DNA of 64,000 nt from Cohnella mopanensis (GTDB lineage: Bacteria; Bacillota; Bacilli; Paenibacillales; Paenibacillaceae). The stretch spans positions 16,413-80,412 of the forward strand of contig NZ_JAKRWM010000028.1 in assembly GCF_022352055.1 (NCBI RefSeq), given 5' to 3'. This document shows, piece by piece, positions 44,651 to 54,270 of the stretch (position 1 is its first letter; every line of letters starts with the position of its first letter). Under the pieces are notes generated by a model that was given only the letters and a program-made list of their open reading frames with translations, was not told where the DNA came from and did not search any database. A program made the position numbers and the translations under genes.

Positions 44651-45277
44651 TTGGACAATTCTGCTATCCTTCGTCAGGTGCGCACGCGGCGCAAAGAAAT
44701 CGCTATTACCTTTGATGATGGACCCAACGCAGACTACACGCCCGCGATTCTTACCATGCTTAGCGAGGTATCCGGGAAAGCGACATTTTATATGATCGGC
44801 GAACAAATAGAAGCCAACCCCGATGTGGTTAGAGCAGTCGATAAAGAGGGACATGAGATCGGCAATCATACTTACAGCCATCCCTACTTGACGCGGATAA
44901 GCCCGAACGAATGCAGGCAGGAACTCAAAAGAACCGACACGCTCATTCGCAAGTTGACGGGAAAAAGACCGCTAACGTTCCGACCTCCTTATCTGGATTA
45001 TAACGAGGAGGTTATAGCGATCTCCAAGGGTGAGGGCTATCAAATGATAGGCGCATTAAATACGGAAACCCGGGATTGGGAACAGCCAGGCGCTGATTAC
45101 ATCCTCGATAAATCCCTTGCACACATCGGACAAGGTAATATACTCTTATTCCATGACGGATACGGAGATCGCTCGCAGACGCTCCAAGCTTTCGGACGGC
45201 TTCTCGGAATTTTGGACGAGAGAGGATATCGGCTTGTGACGGTAAGCGAAATGCTCGCTTCCGATAGGAGCGAATAG
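44651..45277 (+). CDS. Polysaccharide deacetylase (CE4/NodB), cytoplasmic
   Basis: 208 residues, a minimal NodB domain: TFDDGPN (Asp22, Asp23), metal-binding NHTYSHPY (His73, His77), RPPY, and a C-terminal LFHDGYGD. There is no signal peptide, unlike most cell-wall deacetylases, which suggests an intracellular substrate. Given the neighbours, removal of acetyl groups from imported acetylated xylo-oligosaccharides is the best inference. The TTG start at 44651 follows GGAGGGACAAGG (44639-44650). Chitooligosaccharide deacetylation cannot be excluded. Confidence 0.88.
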   Translation: MDNSAILRQVRTRRKEIAITFDDGPNADYTPAILTMLSEVSGKATFYMIGEQIEANPDVVRAVDKEGHEIGNHTYSHPYLTRISPNECRQELKRTDTLIRKLTGKRPLTFRPPYLDYNEEVIAISKGEGYQMIGALNTETRDWEQPGADYILDKSLAHIGQGNILLFHDGYGDRSQTLQAFGRLLGILDERGYRLVTVSEMLASDRSE

Positions 45278-45317
45278 AGCGACTTACGCAGCAATCGTTA
45301 ACTCATCGGAATGGCGG

Positions 45318-46118
45318 GTGAATCCCATAGCGATCACGATACAGAACGTCATAGACGCGCTAACCAAGTCCATTTGTACCATCCCGGACAGCGTCGACCA
45401 ATTAATCACCGGAAACCCTTATATGGAGGTTACGGGAATCGCCGTTACGTTCATGGCTACGCGACAAGTTGTGGAGAAGGCTTACCGCAGCGGCGTTAAT
45501 TTGATTATTACGCACGAAGGAACTTATTATAGCCATCGTGACCTACCGTTAGAAGCAAATGGACTCGTATGCGCCTTCAAGAAAGATCTTATCGAACAAA
45601 GCGGACTTGCGATTTATCGCTTTCACGATTACTGGCATCGTTATCAACCGGACGGCATCATGGAAGGGCTGCTCTTTGAACTCGGTTGGCAGACATTCGT
45701 TACCGAGCACTTACCTGCCGCATCCATAGTCACCCTTCCGACTACAACCGTCGGAGAGGTCGCTCGGCATGTCAAAAAACAGCTGGGTATGGATGCGCTT
45801 CGTTCCGTAGGTAACTTGTCGATGAAATGCGAACGAATAGGTATTCTCGCGGGATACCGGGGGGGAGGCGCGCTTGCGATCCCTTTATTTGAACGACACA
45901 ATGTGGATTTGATTTTATACGGAGAAGGACCGGAGTGGGAGACTCCGGAATATGTGAGAGACGCCATTCATATGCGCCGGAGCAAGGCTTTGCTCGTACT
46001 CGGCCACTTAGAGAGCGAACAGCCAGGGATGAAGCTGCTGGCCGGGCGTCTCAGTGTTATGTTTCCTGATGTTCCTATCCAGTTCTATCCTATCGATCCG
46101 GTGTTCCGGTATGTCTAG
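45318..46118 (+). CDS. Nif3-like dinuclear metal centre protein
   Basis: 266 residues of the NIF3/DUF34 family. The metal-site segment NLIITHEGTYYSH replaces the usual THHP-type motif, and a second His appears in LGHLESE near the C-terminus. Family members form toroidal hexamers with two metals; their physiological role is unsettled. GTG 45318 is used; the RBS (GGAATGGCGG) is weak. It follows the deacetylase by 40 bases and may be its cotranscript. The divergence from housekeeping Nif3 suggests a pathway-specific paralogue. Confidence 0.75.
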   Translation: MNPIAITIQNVIDALTKSICTIPDSVDQLITGNPYMEVTGIAVTFMATRQVVEKAYRSGVNLIITHEGTYYSHRDLPLEANGLVCAFKKDLIEQSGLAIYRFHDYWHRYQPDGIMEGLLFELGWQTFVTEHLPAASIVTLPTTTVGEVARHVKKQLGMDALRSVGNLSMKCERIGILAGYRGGGALAIPLFERHNVDLILYGEGPEWETPEYVRDAIHMRRSKALLVLGHLESEQPGMKLLAGRLSVMFPDVPIQFYPIDPVFRYV

Positions 46119-46167
46119 CAAGCACGATGTCCTACGACTACTGTATTTTCAGACGTTCAACTCAGAC

Positions 46168-46200
46168 AAAACATGCGCCATTCAGGCGTGTGTTTTTATT
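46168..46200 (+). terminator. Terminator after Nif3-like gene
   Basis: ACATGCGCC (46171-46179), loop ATTCA, GGCGTGTGT (46185-46193), with two G:T pairs, then TTTTATTT. Ends the xylan-locus transcript. Confidence 0.75.
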
Positions 46201-46222
46201 TATCCGGAACTAGAGTGTAGTC

Positions 46223-46252
46223 CTATACTTTTGGAAGAAAAGACTATACTTT
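46223..46252 (+). promoter_or_regulatory. 21-bp-spaced direct repeats before orphan AraC gene
   Basis: CTATACTTT occurs at 46223-46231 and 46244-46252, exactly 21 bp apart. A -10-like TGTAAT lies at 46254-46259. This is the arrangement expected for an AraC-type activator overlapping the -35 region. The gene at 46382 may regulate itself. Confidence 0.5.
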
Positions 46253-46381
46253 CTGTAATGCATGGGATATCTATTTATTTTTACAATAGGAGATATAAGA
46301 GTCACCTACCCAACGATTACTCGATTCGTGAATCTTGATCTTATTTGCCGAAAACCGGAAATGGATAAAGGGGGTATTGGG

Positions 46382-46798
46382 ATGAGGGACAGGAACGGGG
46401 ATACAGTTGCAACGAATGCTTACCCCCCGGCCAAGGTCCAGGTTCAAGTTAGCGAGATGGAAAGTCATTCGCTCGTGGAAGAGGCTAAAGAGCTTCTGCA
46501 GAAGAAATGCGGGCAAGGCGTTTGTTTGAAGACGATTGCCAAACAGTTATTTGTAAACCCGGCTTACTTGGGGAAATTGTTCAAAAATTACGAGTCGATC
46601 TCCTTCAACGATTATTTGGTTCAGGTGCGGATGGAGAAAGCCGAGGCATTATTAATCGAAACTGACCTTAGAATATATGAAATCGCCCATGAGGTCGGTT
46701 ACCGGCAATTGGACTGGTTTTACAAGAATTTCAAAGAATATATCGGCTATAGCGCGAAGGAATATAGAAGCATCAACGCGAAATCCGTTAAACCTTGA
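46382..46798 (+). CDS. Orphan AraC-type DNA-binding protein
   Basis: 138 residues: about 30 residues of unassigned N-terminus followed by a complete AraC double HTH ending YIGYSAKEYRS. There is no receiver or cupin, so activity must be set by expression level or partner proteins. The HTH resembles those of the YesN regulators nearby, and it may derive from one. ATG 46382 follows AAAGGGGG at 46367-46374; the longer frame from 46262 lacks an RBS. It lies between the xylan locus and the surface xylanase gene. Confidence 0.85.
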   Translation: MRDRNGDTVATNAYPPAKVQVQVSEMESHSLVEEAKELLQKKCGQGVCLKTIAKQLFVNPAYLGKLFKNYESISFNDYLVQVRMEKAEALLIETDLRIYEIAHEVGYRQLDWFYKNFKEYIGYSAKEYRSINAKSVKP

Positions 46799-46799
46799 A

Positions 46800-46842
46800 G
46801 AAGCTGACTCAAAAGTGAAATCTTTTGAGTCAGCTTCTTTTT
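46800..46842. terminator. Bidirectional terminator between convergent genes
   Basis: GAAGCTGACTCAAAAG (46800-46815) pairs perfectly with CTTTTGAGTCAGCTTC (46822-46837), followed by T-rich sequence. It serves the AraC gene on the plus strand and the giant xylanase gene on the minus strand. Confidence 0.92.
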
Positions 46843-46871
46843 GTTAATCGATTATGCTATTCAGGGGATGA

Positions 46872-49800
46872 TTAGATTTGGATAAGCAGTTGATACAGAA
46901 TTTCGGCTGCTTGTGCGCGATTGGCTGTAGCTTTCGGAGCAAAGCTGTTGTCGGCCAACCCTTTAATGATGCCGGCTTGCTGCATGGCGGATACTGCTTC
47001 TTGCGCGTAGTCGGCAATGGCTTTAGCATCCGGGAAAGCTGTTGCTTCTTTAGTAGGCTGTAATGTCAGTTCCGCAGCAGCTAGTGCTCTGTAGGTCATG
47101 ACAATCATATCCTGACGACTGATCTCTTCTTGAACCCCGAAGGATCCGTCTTTTTTCCCTTTGACGATTCCTAATTGATGAGCCGTCATAACGGTATCGT
47201 AATACCATTCGCCTTTCTTAACATCGTTGAAAGGATTACTTCCATCCTTAGCACGAAGATCAAGCGTTCTGACAAGCATCTGCACGAATTCCGCTCTCGT
47301 TACTTTTTTCTTCGGAGCGAAGGAGTCAGCCGATACGCCCTTGACGATATCGCGGGCGGCCAGCGCGGAAATGCTAATCTTAGCCGATGCTGTCTGATTT
47401 AGATCGTTGAATTTCACCTGAACCATTACGGCTGCGTATTTGCTGAAGTGCTTGGCTTTGAATTCAACCGCGCCCTTAGCAGGATTATAATGCGCGTTCT
47501 TGATGATCTCGAGGCTGCCGTTATCCGAAATATAGTAGATTACGACTTGTCCCGGATTCTCGCCCGGTTTCAGGGTGTAGGGAATGGACACCAGAACCGC
47601 TTTGTTCGCGCCGAAATCGCTAATTCGTTTCCCGCCGACGCTTAAGTTGAAGTCAAATACTGCGTTGTCTCCAACCTTGCTGCGAATTCCTTCCGGCAAG
47701 CTGGAAGGATCTACTTTGCTAACGCTTATTTCAACGTCGGCTGTCTGATTCGAGTCGGTGAACAAGGAACTAGGAAGCTCCAGCTTAACCCAGCCTAAGT
47801 CGATCTGAATCTGTTTTACGCCAGTATCGATCGCGGCCTTCACTTGTTTGACCGGCATTTTGACAACTACGCTTTTGGCGTCGGTCGGCAATTTGAATTC
47901 GAACCCGATGAGGCCGGCTTTGACTTTCTTCAATGCCTCGGCGAATGATTGCTCGCTTACGTTTATCGTTACATTGCCATTAGCATCCACAGTAAGAGTG
48001 CTCTGGCTTGCCGATCCTGAGCCTGATCCCCCGCTACCGGGGTTGGAACCCTGGTTAGGCCCTTTGAATTCAACTACTCCTAATCTAGAAGTATTCGTAT
48101 AAGATTGACCCGTAGGATCATTCCATATAAATACGCTGTCACGAGAGCCGCCATCCTGGTCGTTATTCACTTGCAGGTCGAACCCGATCAAGGTTCCGGC
48201 AGCGGGTGTAATCTTATCGAGCTCAATAGCCGCTTCTACGACATAACCTCCAGAGATTAACTTGGTGGCGGAAGTATAGTTGTTGCTTGTTGCATGGCCG
48301 CCCACAGTTTTAACGTTCTTGAAGTTAATGCGGTATTGACCGTCATCGTCTTCGTAAGAGGTCGTTTTTCCGTTGTTTTGGTCAACGAAAATTTCTACCG
48401 AGTCCTGTTCGTAAGGATTACTAGGGGCATCGCTCAACACGCTGTCCGTTACAACGGCATAAACATATAATTTCTTATTGTCCCACATCGTACGGAATTG
48501 AGCTTTTGCGACCGCATTATTGTTCTGCTCAACCTTCACATCCGTTGTATATACCGGCGCATCGGCCCATATGCTATCCATTTCGCCATCGATTGTAGGC
48601 GTTCCATAGGCAGCGATAGCTAGTTTTGTAGCCTCGATATAAGTCAGTACGCCATAACCTAAGCTATCGCTATCTTGAGCACCCCGCGGATCGCTCCAGG
48701 ATACGATAATGCCGTTACCGCCTTGCTCCGTTCCGTCGTTAATACCTTTGTCGGTTATTCTTACATCAAACTTCACTTGTTTGCCTAAAGTTCCGTTCAG
48801 CGGAATGGCTGTTTCCAGAACATAACCACCTGTTACCTCGGTAATAGAAGAATGGTTACGCGGGAATATCAGCTTCTGGATGCCATTGTTGTCGACAAAC
48901 AGTTCGATTTGATCCGTTGTCGTATTGGTCGTGTCTTTTACCGCTACTCGAACGTAGAGGTTTTGTGAATCCCACAAAGTCTTAACGTCTGCTTCAAGTG
49001 TGCTTGATTGCTCGGTTTTCATTGCCGGAACCGTGTTCCAAACGGAATCCGTGACACGATCAATAACCGGGGTACCTTGTGCCGTATTTGCTGCTTTTGC
49101 CGTTAAGGGGAGATGTGAAGGCGTTAGCGTTTTAATCGCCTCGACCATACCCCAATAAGCGTATTTGGCTTGGTATTGCTTGTTGAATGGGAATGGAGCG
49201 TCTTGACGTGTCTCTCCCCGGTTATGAAGCCAGGTATGATCGTCCGCAACGCCCCACAACGTGACGTTACTGATCCAGCCGTCCGGATTACCAGCCGCTA
49301 TACCCATATTGTCCAGTCGAACCAGCTCTTTGAACAACTCTTTGAACCGGTATCCTTGCTTGACAAGAATATCTTCCGGAATCGGATCGTAGCTAGTGTT
49401 GCCGCTCGTATAGATCGAAACGTCAAGCTCGGTAAGCTGGTTGTCAAATCCGGCTTCAGCGAATTTCCGAATGGAATCGGATATTTGTTGAATGGAAGGT
49501 CCGCTAATATTAATGTGGGTTTGGTGACCCACTCCATCAATCGGAACTCCCTCACCCTTCAGCTTAGTAACCAAATTGAACAAGAAGTCGCGTTTCTTAG
49601 GATCATGCGTATTGAAATCGTTGATATACAGCTTCGCGTTCGGAAGCTCTTGATGTGCGACATTAAAAGCAGTTTTGATGAAGTCCGTCCCCGTCAGACG
49701 GAACCATTCGCTCCTGCGCATGCCGTCCGGTTGTCCTTCGTCGATGACTTCGTTTACAACATCAATGGCATTGATGGTAACATCCATGTCCTTGAAGTGA

Positions 49801-52385
49801 CGCAACACGGTTTGAATATAAGTCGTTAGTCTGTTTAGTACGAGTTGTTTATTTTCTGGCGTTGCTGCAAGTGGCTTGTTAGTAGCATCTTTGAACATCC
49901 AATCAGCAGCCTGCTCATGCCATGCAAGGGTGTGCAAACGGAAGTTCAGGTTGTGATCCTTCGCATAATTGGCGATCTTATCCGGTGCAGTCCAGTTCCA
50001 AACGTTCTCCGATGGGTTCAAGGAGCCCGGCTTCGTGGAGTTCTCGGCAACGATCGAGCTGTAGTGATAGTCCAGCAACTTATGAACTTCGCCTTCGAGT
50101 TGTTCAGGCTCAACCGCGGCACCGATCTTGAAGTTATCGGCATACAAGTCTTTCAGGTGATCGATGTTCGTTTGAATTGGCAAAGGTCCGGCCACGGCAC
50201 CGATGAAAGATAATTGGAAATCGTCCATATAGAACGATCTGGCATCCGCATAGCTGTTGGCTACTTCGACATAAGCATTCAACACGCTAGGGGTGGTGGC
50301 GACCGTGAAGGTACCGGTCAACTGTACCCAATTGTCCGGCGTAACTGTGACGTTCGGCGAAACGTTAGTAAAGGAGCTGTCCCCACTCTGAACGGAAAGC
50401 CGTAGCACGGTAGAAGACTGGCCCGGAGCCATTTTTACCCATGCGGACAAGCTGTACTTATTGTTCTTGTGCATGTTACCCAAAACATTCAACAGCGGTC
50501 CGTCATATTGCTCGGTGACGGTGGTCAACAAGCTTTGGGTTCCGCCCGTCGTATGGTTGTCAGCCGTTGATATGCTGATATTGCCGGCACCGTTTCTACG
50601 TACCCATTCTCCTTGCCCGTCTTCAAAGTCGGACTGGAAACCTAAATCTGTAATGACCACTTCGTCAATAAAGATATCCGCCGTAGATGTCGACGTATCT
50701 ACGGATTCCAACCAAATGAGGAATTCTGCCGTTTTCGACGGAACTTTATAATTTTTCAATTCAAATGTAGTCCATGCGGTGGAGGTAACTTCTTTATTAC
50801 CAATCAACCACGGATAAATCTCATTCCCTAGGGCAGGTGAATCAACCTTGGAGGCGAGATGGAGCGTATCGCTTCCAGCACCCAATCTAACCTTCAACGA
50901 CAGATCATATGTGTGACCGGACTGCATCAGGCTCGTCAGGTTTTTCGACGGGCTGCTGCCTCTCGAAACACGATCCGTAAATTTCAGAGACTTGGTGCCA
51001 TCAGAGGCATAGGTTGAAGAAACGACAGCCGTTCCTGCTGGTCCCCAGCCCAGTTTGCTCCACCCGCCTACATCATCGTCTTCGAAGCTTTGAGACAAGA
51101 CGACGGAACCGGAGGGTTCAGTTGAAGGCGTCGGTCCGCCTATTTTCGCGGCAAAGGTAGCTAGAGTATCGTTAATCAGCACCATTTCACGGCCCAAAGC
51201 CAATTTGTCGCTATTCGGCGTTGTAATGCCGTCGCCCACTTTAAAGGCGATTTTGATGCCTTTATTTGTCGCTGCCTGTTTGACATCCGCATTGTTAGAT
51301 CCGTAAGGATAAGCCAAGACCCACGGGTCTTTGCCCGTAATGCTCTTCAGGAATGCATTCCCCGCGGCAATGTCGGCCTCTGCAGCAACTTTGTCCATCT
51401 CGGTAGTCAGATTTTTATGGGATTGGGTATGATTTTGAAGATCGAGATTGGGGTCACCCGCCAACTCCTGCAATTGAGCGGTCGTCATCCCGTATTTGTT
51501 GTCTCCAATCCAATCGCTAACAATAAATTGAATCGCTTTCATGTTGTTCTGCTTCAATACGGGCCACGCATTGTTATAGAAGTCCGGCGTCCCGTCATCG
51601 AATGTAAGCAGAATCGGTTTGGCCGGCGGAGTATCGATGCCGCTTATAATGTTGAAGTATTGCTGTGCGGATAACGTGGTATATCCGTTATCTACAAGAT
51701 ATTTCATCTGCTTTTTGAACAAATCCGTAGTCGTCTGATAATCATTTCCGGACTCCGCAATGTCGTTAACTTTGTGATACAGGACAACGGGAACCTTCAC
51801 TACCGGATTCGGCGTGCTAGTCGGCAGCGAAACAAGTTTGACCGTAAACGTATCCACATAGTAATCAACCGTAGCATTATCTGTGGATTGTACGTAAACT
51901 TGATAGCCAGTAGCTCTATCATCTACTTTGAATTGACTTTGAATTAGAACCCAATCTGCCGCAGTTACAGACTTAGAGTCAATTTTGGCATAACGAACCG
52001 GATCATTGTCCGGTAAACCTTCTTGGCTAATCGACAGCTCAACAGTTGCTGAGCCAACAGTGCCTTCTTTCAATTTGGCGTATATGGAGAAGTCGTAAGT
52101 TGCGCCTGGCTGCAGAGCGCTTGTTGCATTAATGCCAGGACCGTTCCATGTTGCGGTACGGCCGGTAGTCATCAAACTACCAGCACCGCTTTGGGCGGTA
52201 TTCGTGCTTTGCGCAACGGTTTCCGATCCACGCTTGAACCAACTATCGGTTCCGGTATCGAAATTGCTACTCATGACCGTATCCCCTACGGTAGCAGCAT
52301 TAGTGGTTGAAATTCCCCAACCTTGAGGAGCGATGATCGCAATGCTCAAGATAATGGCTAGTAAGGTGTGTAGCTTTTTCCACAT
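46872..52385 (-). CDS. Secreted multidomain CE4-GH10 xylanase with SLH anchor
   Basis: 1837 residues. A signal peptide occupies about 1-31. A CBM4_9-type domain spans 33-190, and a CE4 deacetylase 195-415 (TFDDG with Asp263/264; NHTQSH). Two more CBM4_9-type domains lie at about 425-735. GH10 spans 735-1087 (acid/base Glu879 in VVNEVID, nucleophile Glu986 in LTELDVS). Two CBM9 domains span 1095-1441, then a Gly/Ser linker, an unassigned beta-rich domain at 1458-1655 and three SLH repeats to the end. It should bind xylan at the cell surface, remove acetyl groups and cut the backbone. AAGGGGGAAAAG precedes ATG 52385. Confidence 0.95.
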   Translation of the reverse strand: MWKKLHTLLAIILSIAIIAPQGWGISTTNAATVGDTVMSSNFDTGTDSWFKRGSETVAQSTNTAQSGAGSLMTTGRTATWNGPGINATSALQPGATYDFSIYAKLKEGTVGSATVELSISQEGLPDNDPVRYAKIDSKSVTAADWVLIQSQFKVDDRATGYQVYVQSTDNATVDYYVDTFTVKLVSLPTSTPNPVVKVPVVLYHKVNDIAESGNDYQTTTDLFKKQMKYLVDNGYTTLSAQQYFNIISGIDTPPAKPILLTFDDGTPDFYNNAWPVLKQNNMKAIQFIVSDWIGDNKYGMTTAQLQELAGDPNLDLQNHTQSHKNLTTEMDKVAAEADIAAGNAFLKSITGKDPWVLAYPYGSNNADVKQAATNKGIKIAFKVGDGITTPNSDKLALGREMVLINDTLATFAAKIGGPTPSTEPSGSVVLSQSFEDDDVGGWSKLGWGPAGTAVVSSTYASDGTKSLKFTDRVSRGSSPSKNLTSLMQSGHTYDLSLKVRLGAGSDTLHLASKVDSPALGNEIYPWLIGNKEVTSTAWTTFELKNYKVPSKTAEFLIWLESVDTSTSTADIFIDEVVITDLGFQSDFEDGQGEWVRRNGAGNISISTADNHTTGGTQSLLTTVTEQYDGPLLNVLGNMHKNNKYSLSAWVKMAPGQSSTVLRLSVQSGDSSFTNVSPNVTVTPDNWVQLTGTFTVATTPSVLNAYVEVANSYADARSFYMDDFQLSFIGAVAGPLPIQTNIDHLKDLYADNFKIGAAVEPEQLEGEVHKLLDYHYSSIVAENSTKPGSLNPSENVWNWTAPDKIANYAKDHNLNFRLHTLAWHEQAADWMFKDATNKPLAATPENKQLVLNRLTTYIQTVLRHFKDMDVTINAIDVVNEVIDEGQPDGMRRSEWFRLTGTDFIKTAFNVAHQELPNAKLYINDFNTHDPKKRDFLFNLVTKLKGEGVPIDGVGHQTHINISGPSIQQISDSIRKFAEAGFDNQLTELDVSIYTSGNTSYDPIPEDILVKQGYRFKELFKELVRLDNMGIAAGNPDGWISNVTLWGVADDHTWLHNRGETRQDAPFPFNKQYQAKYAYWGMVEAIKTLTPSHLPLTAKAANTAQGTPVIDRVTDSVWNTVPAMKTEQSSTLEADVKTLWDSQNLYVRVAVKDTTNTTTDQIELFVDNNGIQKLIFPRNHSSITEVTGGYVLETAIPLNGTLGKQVKFDVRITDKGINDGTEQGGNGIIVSWSDPRGAQDSDSLGYGVLTYIEATKLAIAAYGTPTIDGEMDSIWADAPVYTTDVKVEQNNNAVAKAQFRTMWDNKKLYVYAVVTDSVLSDAPSNPYEQDSVEIFVDQNNGKTTSYEDDDGQYRINFKNVKTVGGHATSNNYTSATKLISGGYVVEAAIELDKITPAAGTLIGFDLQVNNDQDGGSRDSVFIWNDPTGQSYTNTSRLGVVEFKGPNQGSNPGSGGSGSGSASQSTLTVDANGNVTINVSEQSFAEALKKVKAGLIGFEFKLPTDAKSVVVKMPVKQVKAAIDTGVKQIQIDLGWVKLELPSSLFTDSNQTADVEISVSKVDPSSLPEGIRSKVGDNAVFDFNLSVGGKRISDFGANKAVLVSIPYTLKPGENPGQVVIYYISDNGSLEIIKNAHYNPAKGAVEFKAKHFSKYAAVMVQVKFNDLNQTASAKISISALAARDIVKGVSADSFAPKKKVTRAEFVQMLVRTLDLRAKDGSNPFNDVKKGEWYYDTVMTAHQLGIVKGKKDGSFGVQEEISRQDMIVMTYRALAAAELTLQPTKEATAFPDAKAIADYAQEAVSAMQQAGIIKGLADNSFAPKATANRAQAAEILYQLLIQI

Positions 52386-52469
52386 TCTTCTTTTCCCCCT
52401 TATAGTAAATGATCAATCAGCGAGTGAAGGTTAAGCATTTCAGAAGAAACGTTTTCGCAAACGCCTCAA

Positions 52470-52483
52470 TGTAAGCGCTTTAC
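52470..52483 (-). promoter_or_regulatory. cre-like site upstream of surface xylanase gene
   Basis: TGTAAGCGCTTTAC, 85-98 bases ahead of the gene on the other strand, matches 12 of 14 consensus positions and holds the palindromic AAGCGCTT core. A weaker GAAACGTTTTC lies nearby at 52446-52456. Catabolite repression of xylanase is well known in this group. Confidence 0.45.
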
Positions 52484-52630
52484 TCTTTCTCGTATCGTTT
52501 ATTATGACTAGTTTTACGGCTGACCAGTACCCAACAAAATATAGAGCTTACTGTAAGAAGTTAATATTTTAGCATTCCACGCAGGAATACTTGGTTTTTA
52601 TCATAAAATCTCAAGAGACAGATAATGAAT

Positions 52631-52672
52631 AAAGCGTCGGTACAGGAGGGAATTCCTGAACCGACGCTTTTT
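52631..52672. terminator. Bidirectional terminator between regulator and xylanase genes
   Basis: AAAGCGTCGG (52631-52640) pairs with CCGACGCTTT (52661-52670), with inner CAGGA/TCCTG. T-rich ends occur on both strands. It ends the 55798-52696 minus-strand operon. The remainder of the 52386-52695 gap holds the xylanase promoter region and the motif GTACCCAACAAAA at 52527-52539. Confidence 0.88.
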
Positions 52673-52695
52673 AGGTTTTGGGTGGATAGCTAATC

Positions 52696-54270
52696 TCATT
52701 GAAAATCCGAAGGCGTCGTGCCCACGTATTTTTTAAACGTCTTGTGAAAGTAATTATAGTCTTTGTAGCCAACCCTCTCGGAAACCTGATACACGAACTG
52801 ATTGGTCGTAAGCAATAGTTCCTTGGCTTTGTCGATTCTGACTTTATTGAGATAGTCATGGAAGCTAAGCCCGGTCTCCTTCTTGAACAGCTTGCCTAGA
52901 TATCCCGGATTGATGAAGACGGTCTCGGCGGCTTGCTTTAACGTAATCTCTTGATTGAAGTTGGTTTGGATATATTCGATGACGCTCTTGATGACCTTAA
53001 CGGGACGGCCTTTTTTCAGCAAGATCAAATATTGCATGATGGAATGGATGTTGTTGTCCAGATATTCTCTCATGTCGTCGATTGTTTGCTGGGCTTGAAT
53101 ATTGCTATATAACTGCTCGGGTCGACTTAATATTTGGGTGACGTCGCCATTGGCTTCCTTAACCTGCTTCAAGGCAGTCATGAACAATTCGAAGGTGGCA
53201 TGTTGAATGAACGGTTTGCCAATCTTGGCGTTCAACTTGAAGGTGTCGTAGAGCTCGGAAGTGATGGCGAGGCAGCCTTCGGCATCGTCCGCCATTATGC
53301 AAGCTTCCAATGCCCGGAACCGATTTTCTAGGGCGACTTGATTATCATTATTACAGGTAGGAACCTGCTGATCGTTAATCGTCGCTTCCCTGCCGAGGTA
53401 AAATTTATATTCGAGTAGCTCCAATGCTTTGTAGTAAGACAAGTGTATGTCGGAGACATTGTGGACTTCCGGGCCGATAATAACCGAAGCGGGCTGCTTC
53501 GCATACCGTTTGAGGGCATCTTTCATTTCATCGGCGATAGCTTCGTAAGAAAACATCAGACTATTTGTAGTAAACTTTGCAATGAAAATAAGGTGCTGAT
53601 GCGAATCCTCGAATAACACGCCGTCCATACGTGCATCCAGCAGCTCTTGGCAAATATTCATCGCCGAGAACAGCTTTAGATGATCAAACCGTTCTCCCGA
53701 GCGCTCGAACAATTCCGTTGCGCTCTCCAGTTCGATTAAGATGACCCGATAGGATGCGGCAGCTAAGTCGATCTGCAAGAAATCGGCTTTGTTCATGAAC
53801 TCCATGTGCGAAATATTTCGGGTAACGAGTCGGTTCAGGACTTTGCTTCGAAGAATATTTAGATTTTCCTTCTCTTGCAGGTTGTAGGCTATTTCATAAT
53901 GAATGTCTTCTTTGACCTGCAACAAGGTGGCTACTAGCTCATCTTCGTCGACGGGTTTCAGCAGGTAATTCTCCACACGGTATTTGAGCGCTTCCTTGAG
54001 GTATCCGAAGTCGTTATACGCGCTTAAGACGATCACGTTATGCTGCCAACCGCGAGCACGCAATTCCTTAATGAATTCCAAACCGTTCATGACGGGCATC
54101 GAAATATCGGTAACGATCAGATGGATCGTTTCTTTCTCGAGATAAGCCAACGCTTCCTTCCCGTTAGCTGCTTCGGCCACAATCGCGAAGCCATAGGTCG
54201 TCCAATCGATAATATGGGCCAATCCTTCGCGAATATCGAGTTCATCATCGATGACTAATACCTTCAACAT
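52696..54270 (-). CDS. YesN-type response regulator with AraC domain
   Basis: 524 residues: receiver with IDDE and phospho-acceptor Asp55 in TDISMP, a central region of about 290 residues, and a C-terminal AraC double HTH ending VGTTPSDFQ. ATG 54270 lies inside the end of the kinase gene (26-base overlap). The operon is divergent from CUT2 transporter 2 at 56002. This makes it the leading candidate to bind the repeats at 55881-55912, and by extension those at 13564-13595. Confidence 0.93.
   Translation of the reverse strand: MLKVLVIDDELDIREGLAHIIDWTTYGFAIVAEAANGKEALAYLEKETIHLIVTDISMPVMNGLEFIKELRARGWQHNVIVLSAYNDFGYLKEALKYRVENYLLKPVDEDELVATLLQVKEDIHYEIAYNLQEKENLNILRSKVLNRLVTRNISHMEFMNKADFLQIDLAAASYRVILIELESATELFERSGERFDHLKLFSAMNICQELLDARMDGVLFEDSHQHLIFIAKFTTNSLMFSYEAIADEMKDALKRYAKQPASVIIGPEVHNVSDIHLSYYKALELLEYKFYLGREATINDQQVPTCNNDNQVALENRFRALEACIMADDAEGCLAITSELYDTFKLNAKIGKPFIQHATFELFMTALKQVKEANGDVTQILSRPEQLYSNIQAQQTIDDMREYLDNNIHSIMQYLILLKKGRPVKVIKSVIEYIQTNFNQEITLKQAAETVFINPGYLGKLFKKETGLSFHDYLNKVRIDKAKELLLTTNQFVYQVSERVGYKDYNYFHKTFKKYVGTTPSDFQ

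Noticed and set aside
45311..45499. Small gene in another frame at the start of the Nif3-like gene
   Set aside because: It is a shadow frame of the Nif3-like gene with no family resemblance and no better RBS.
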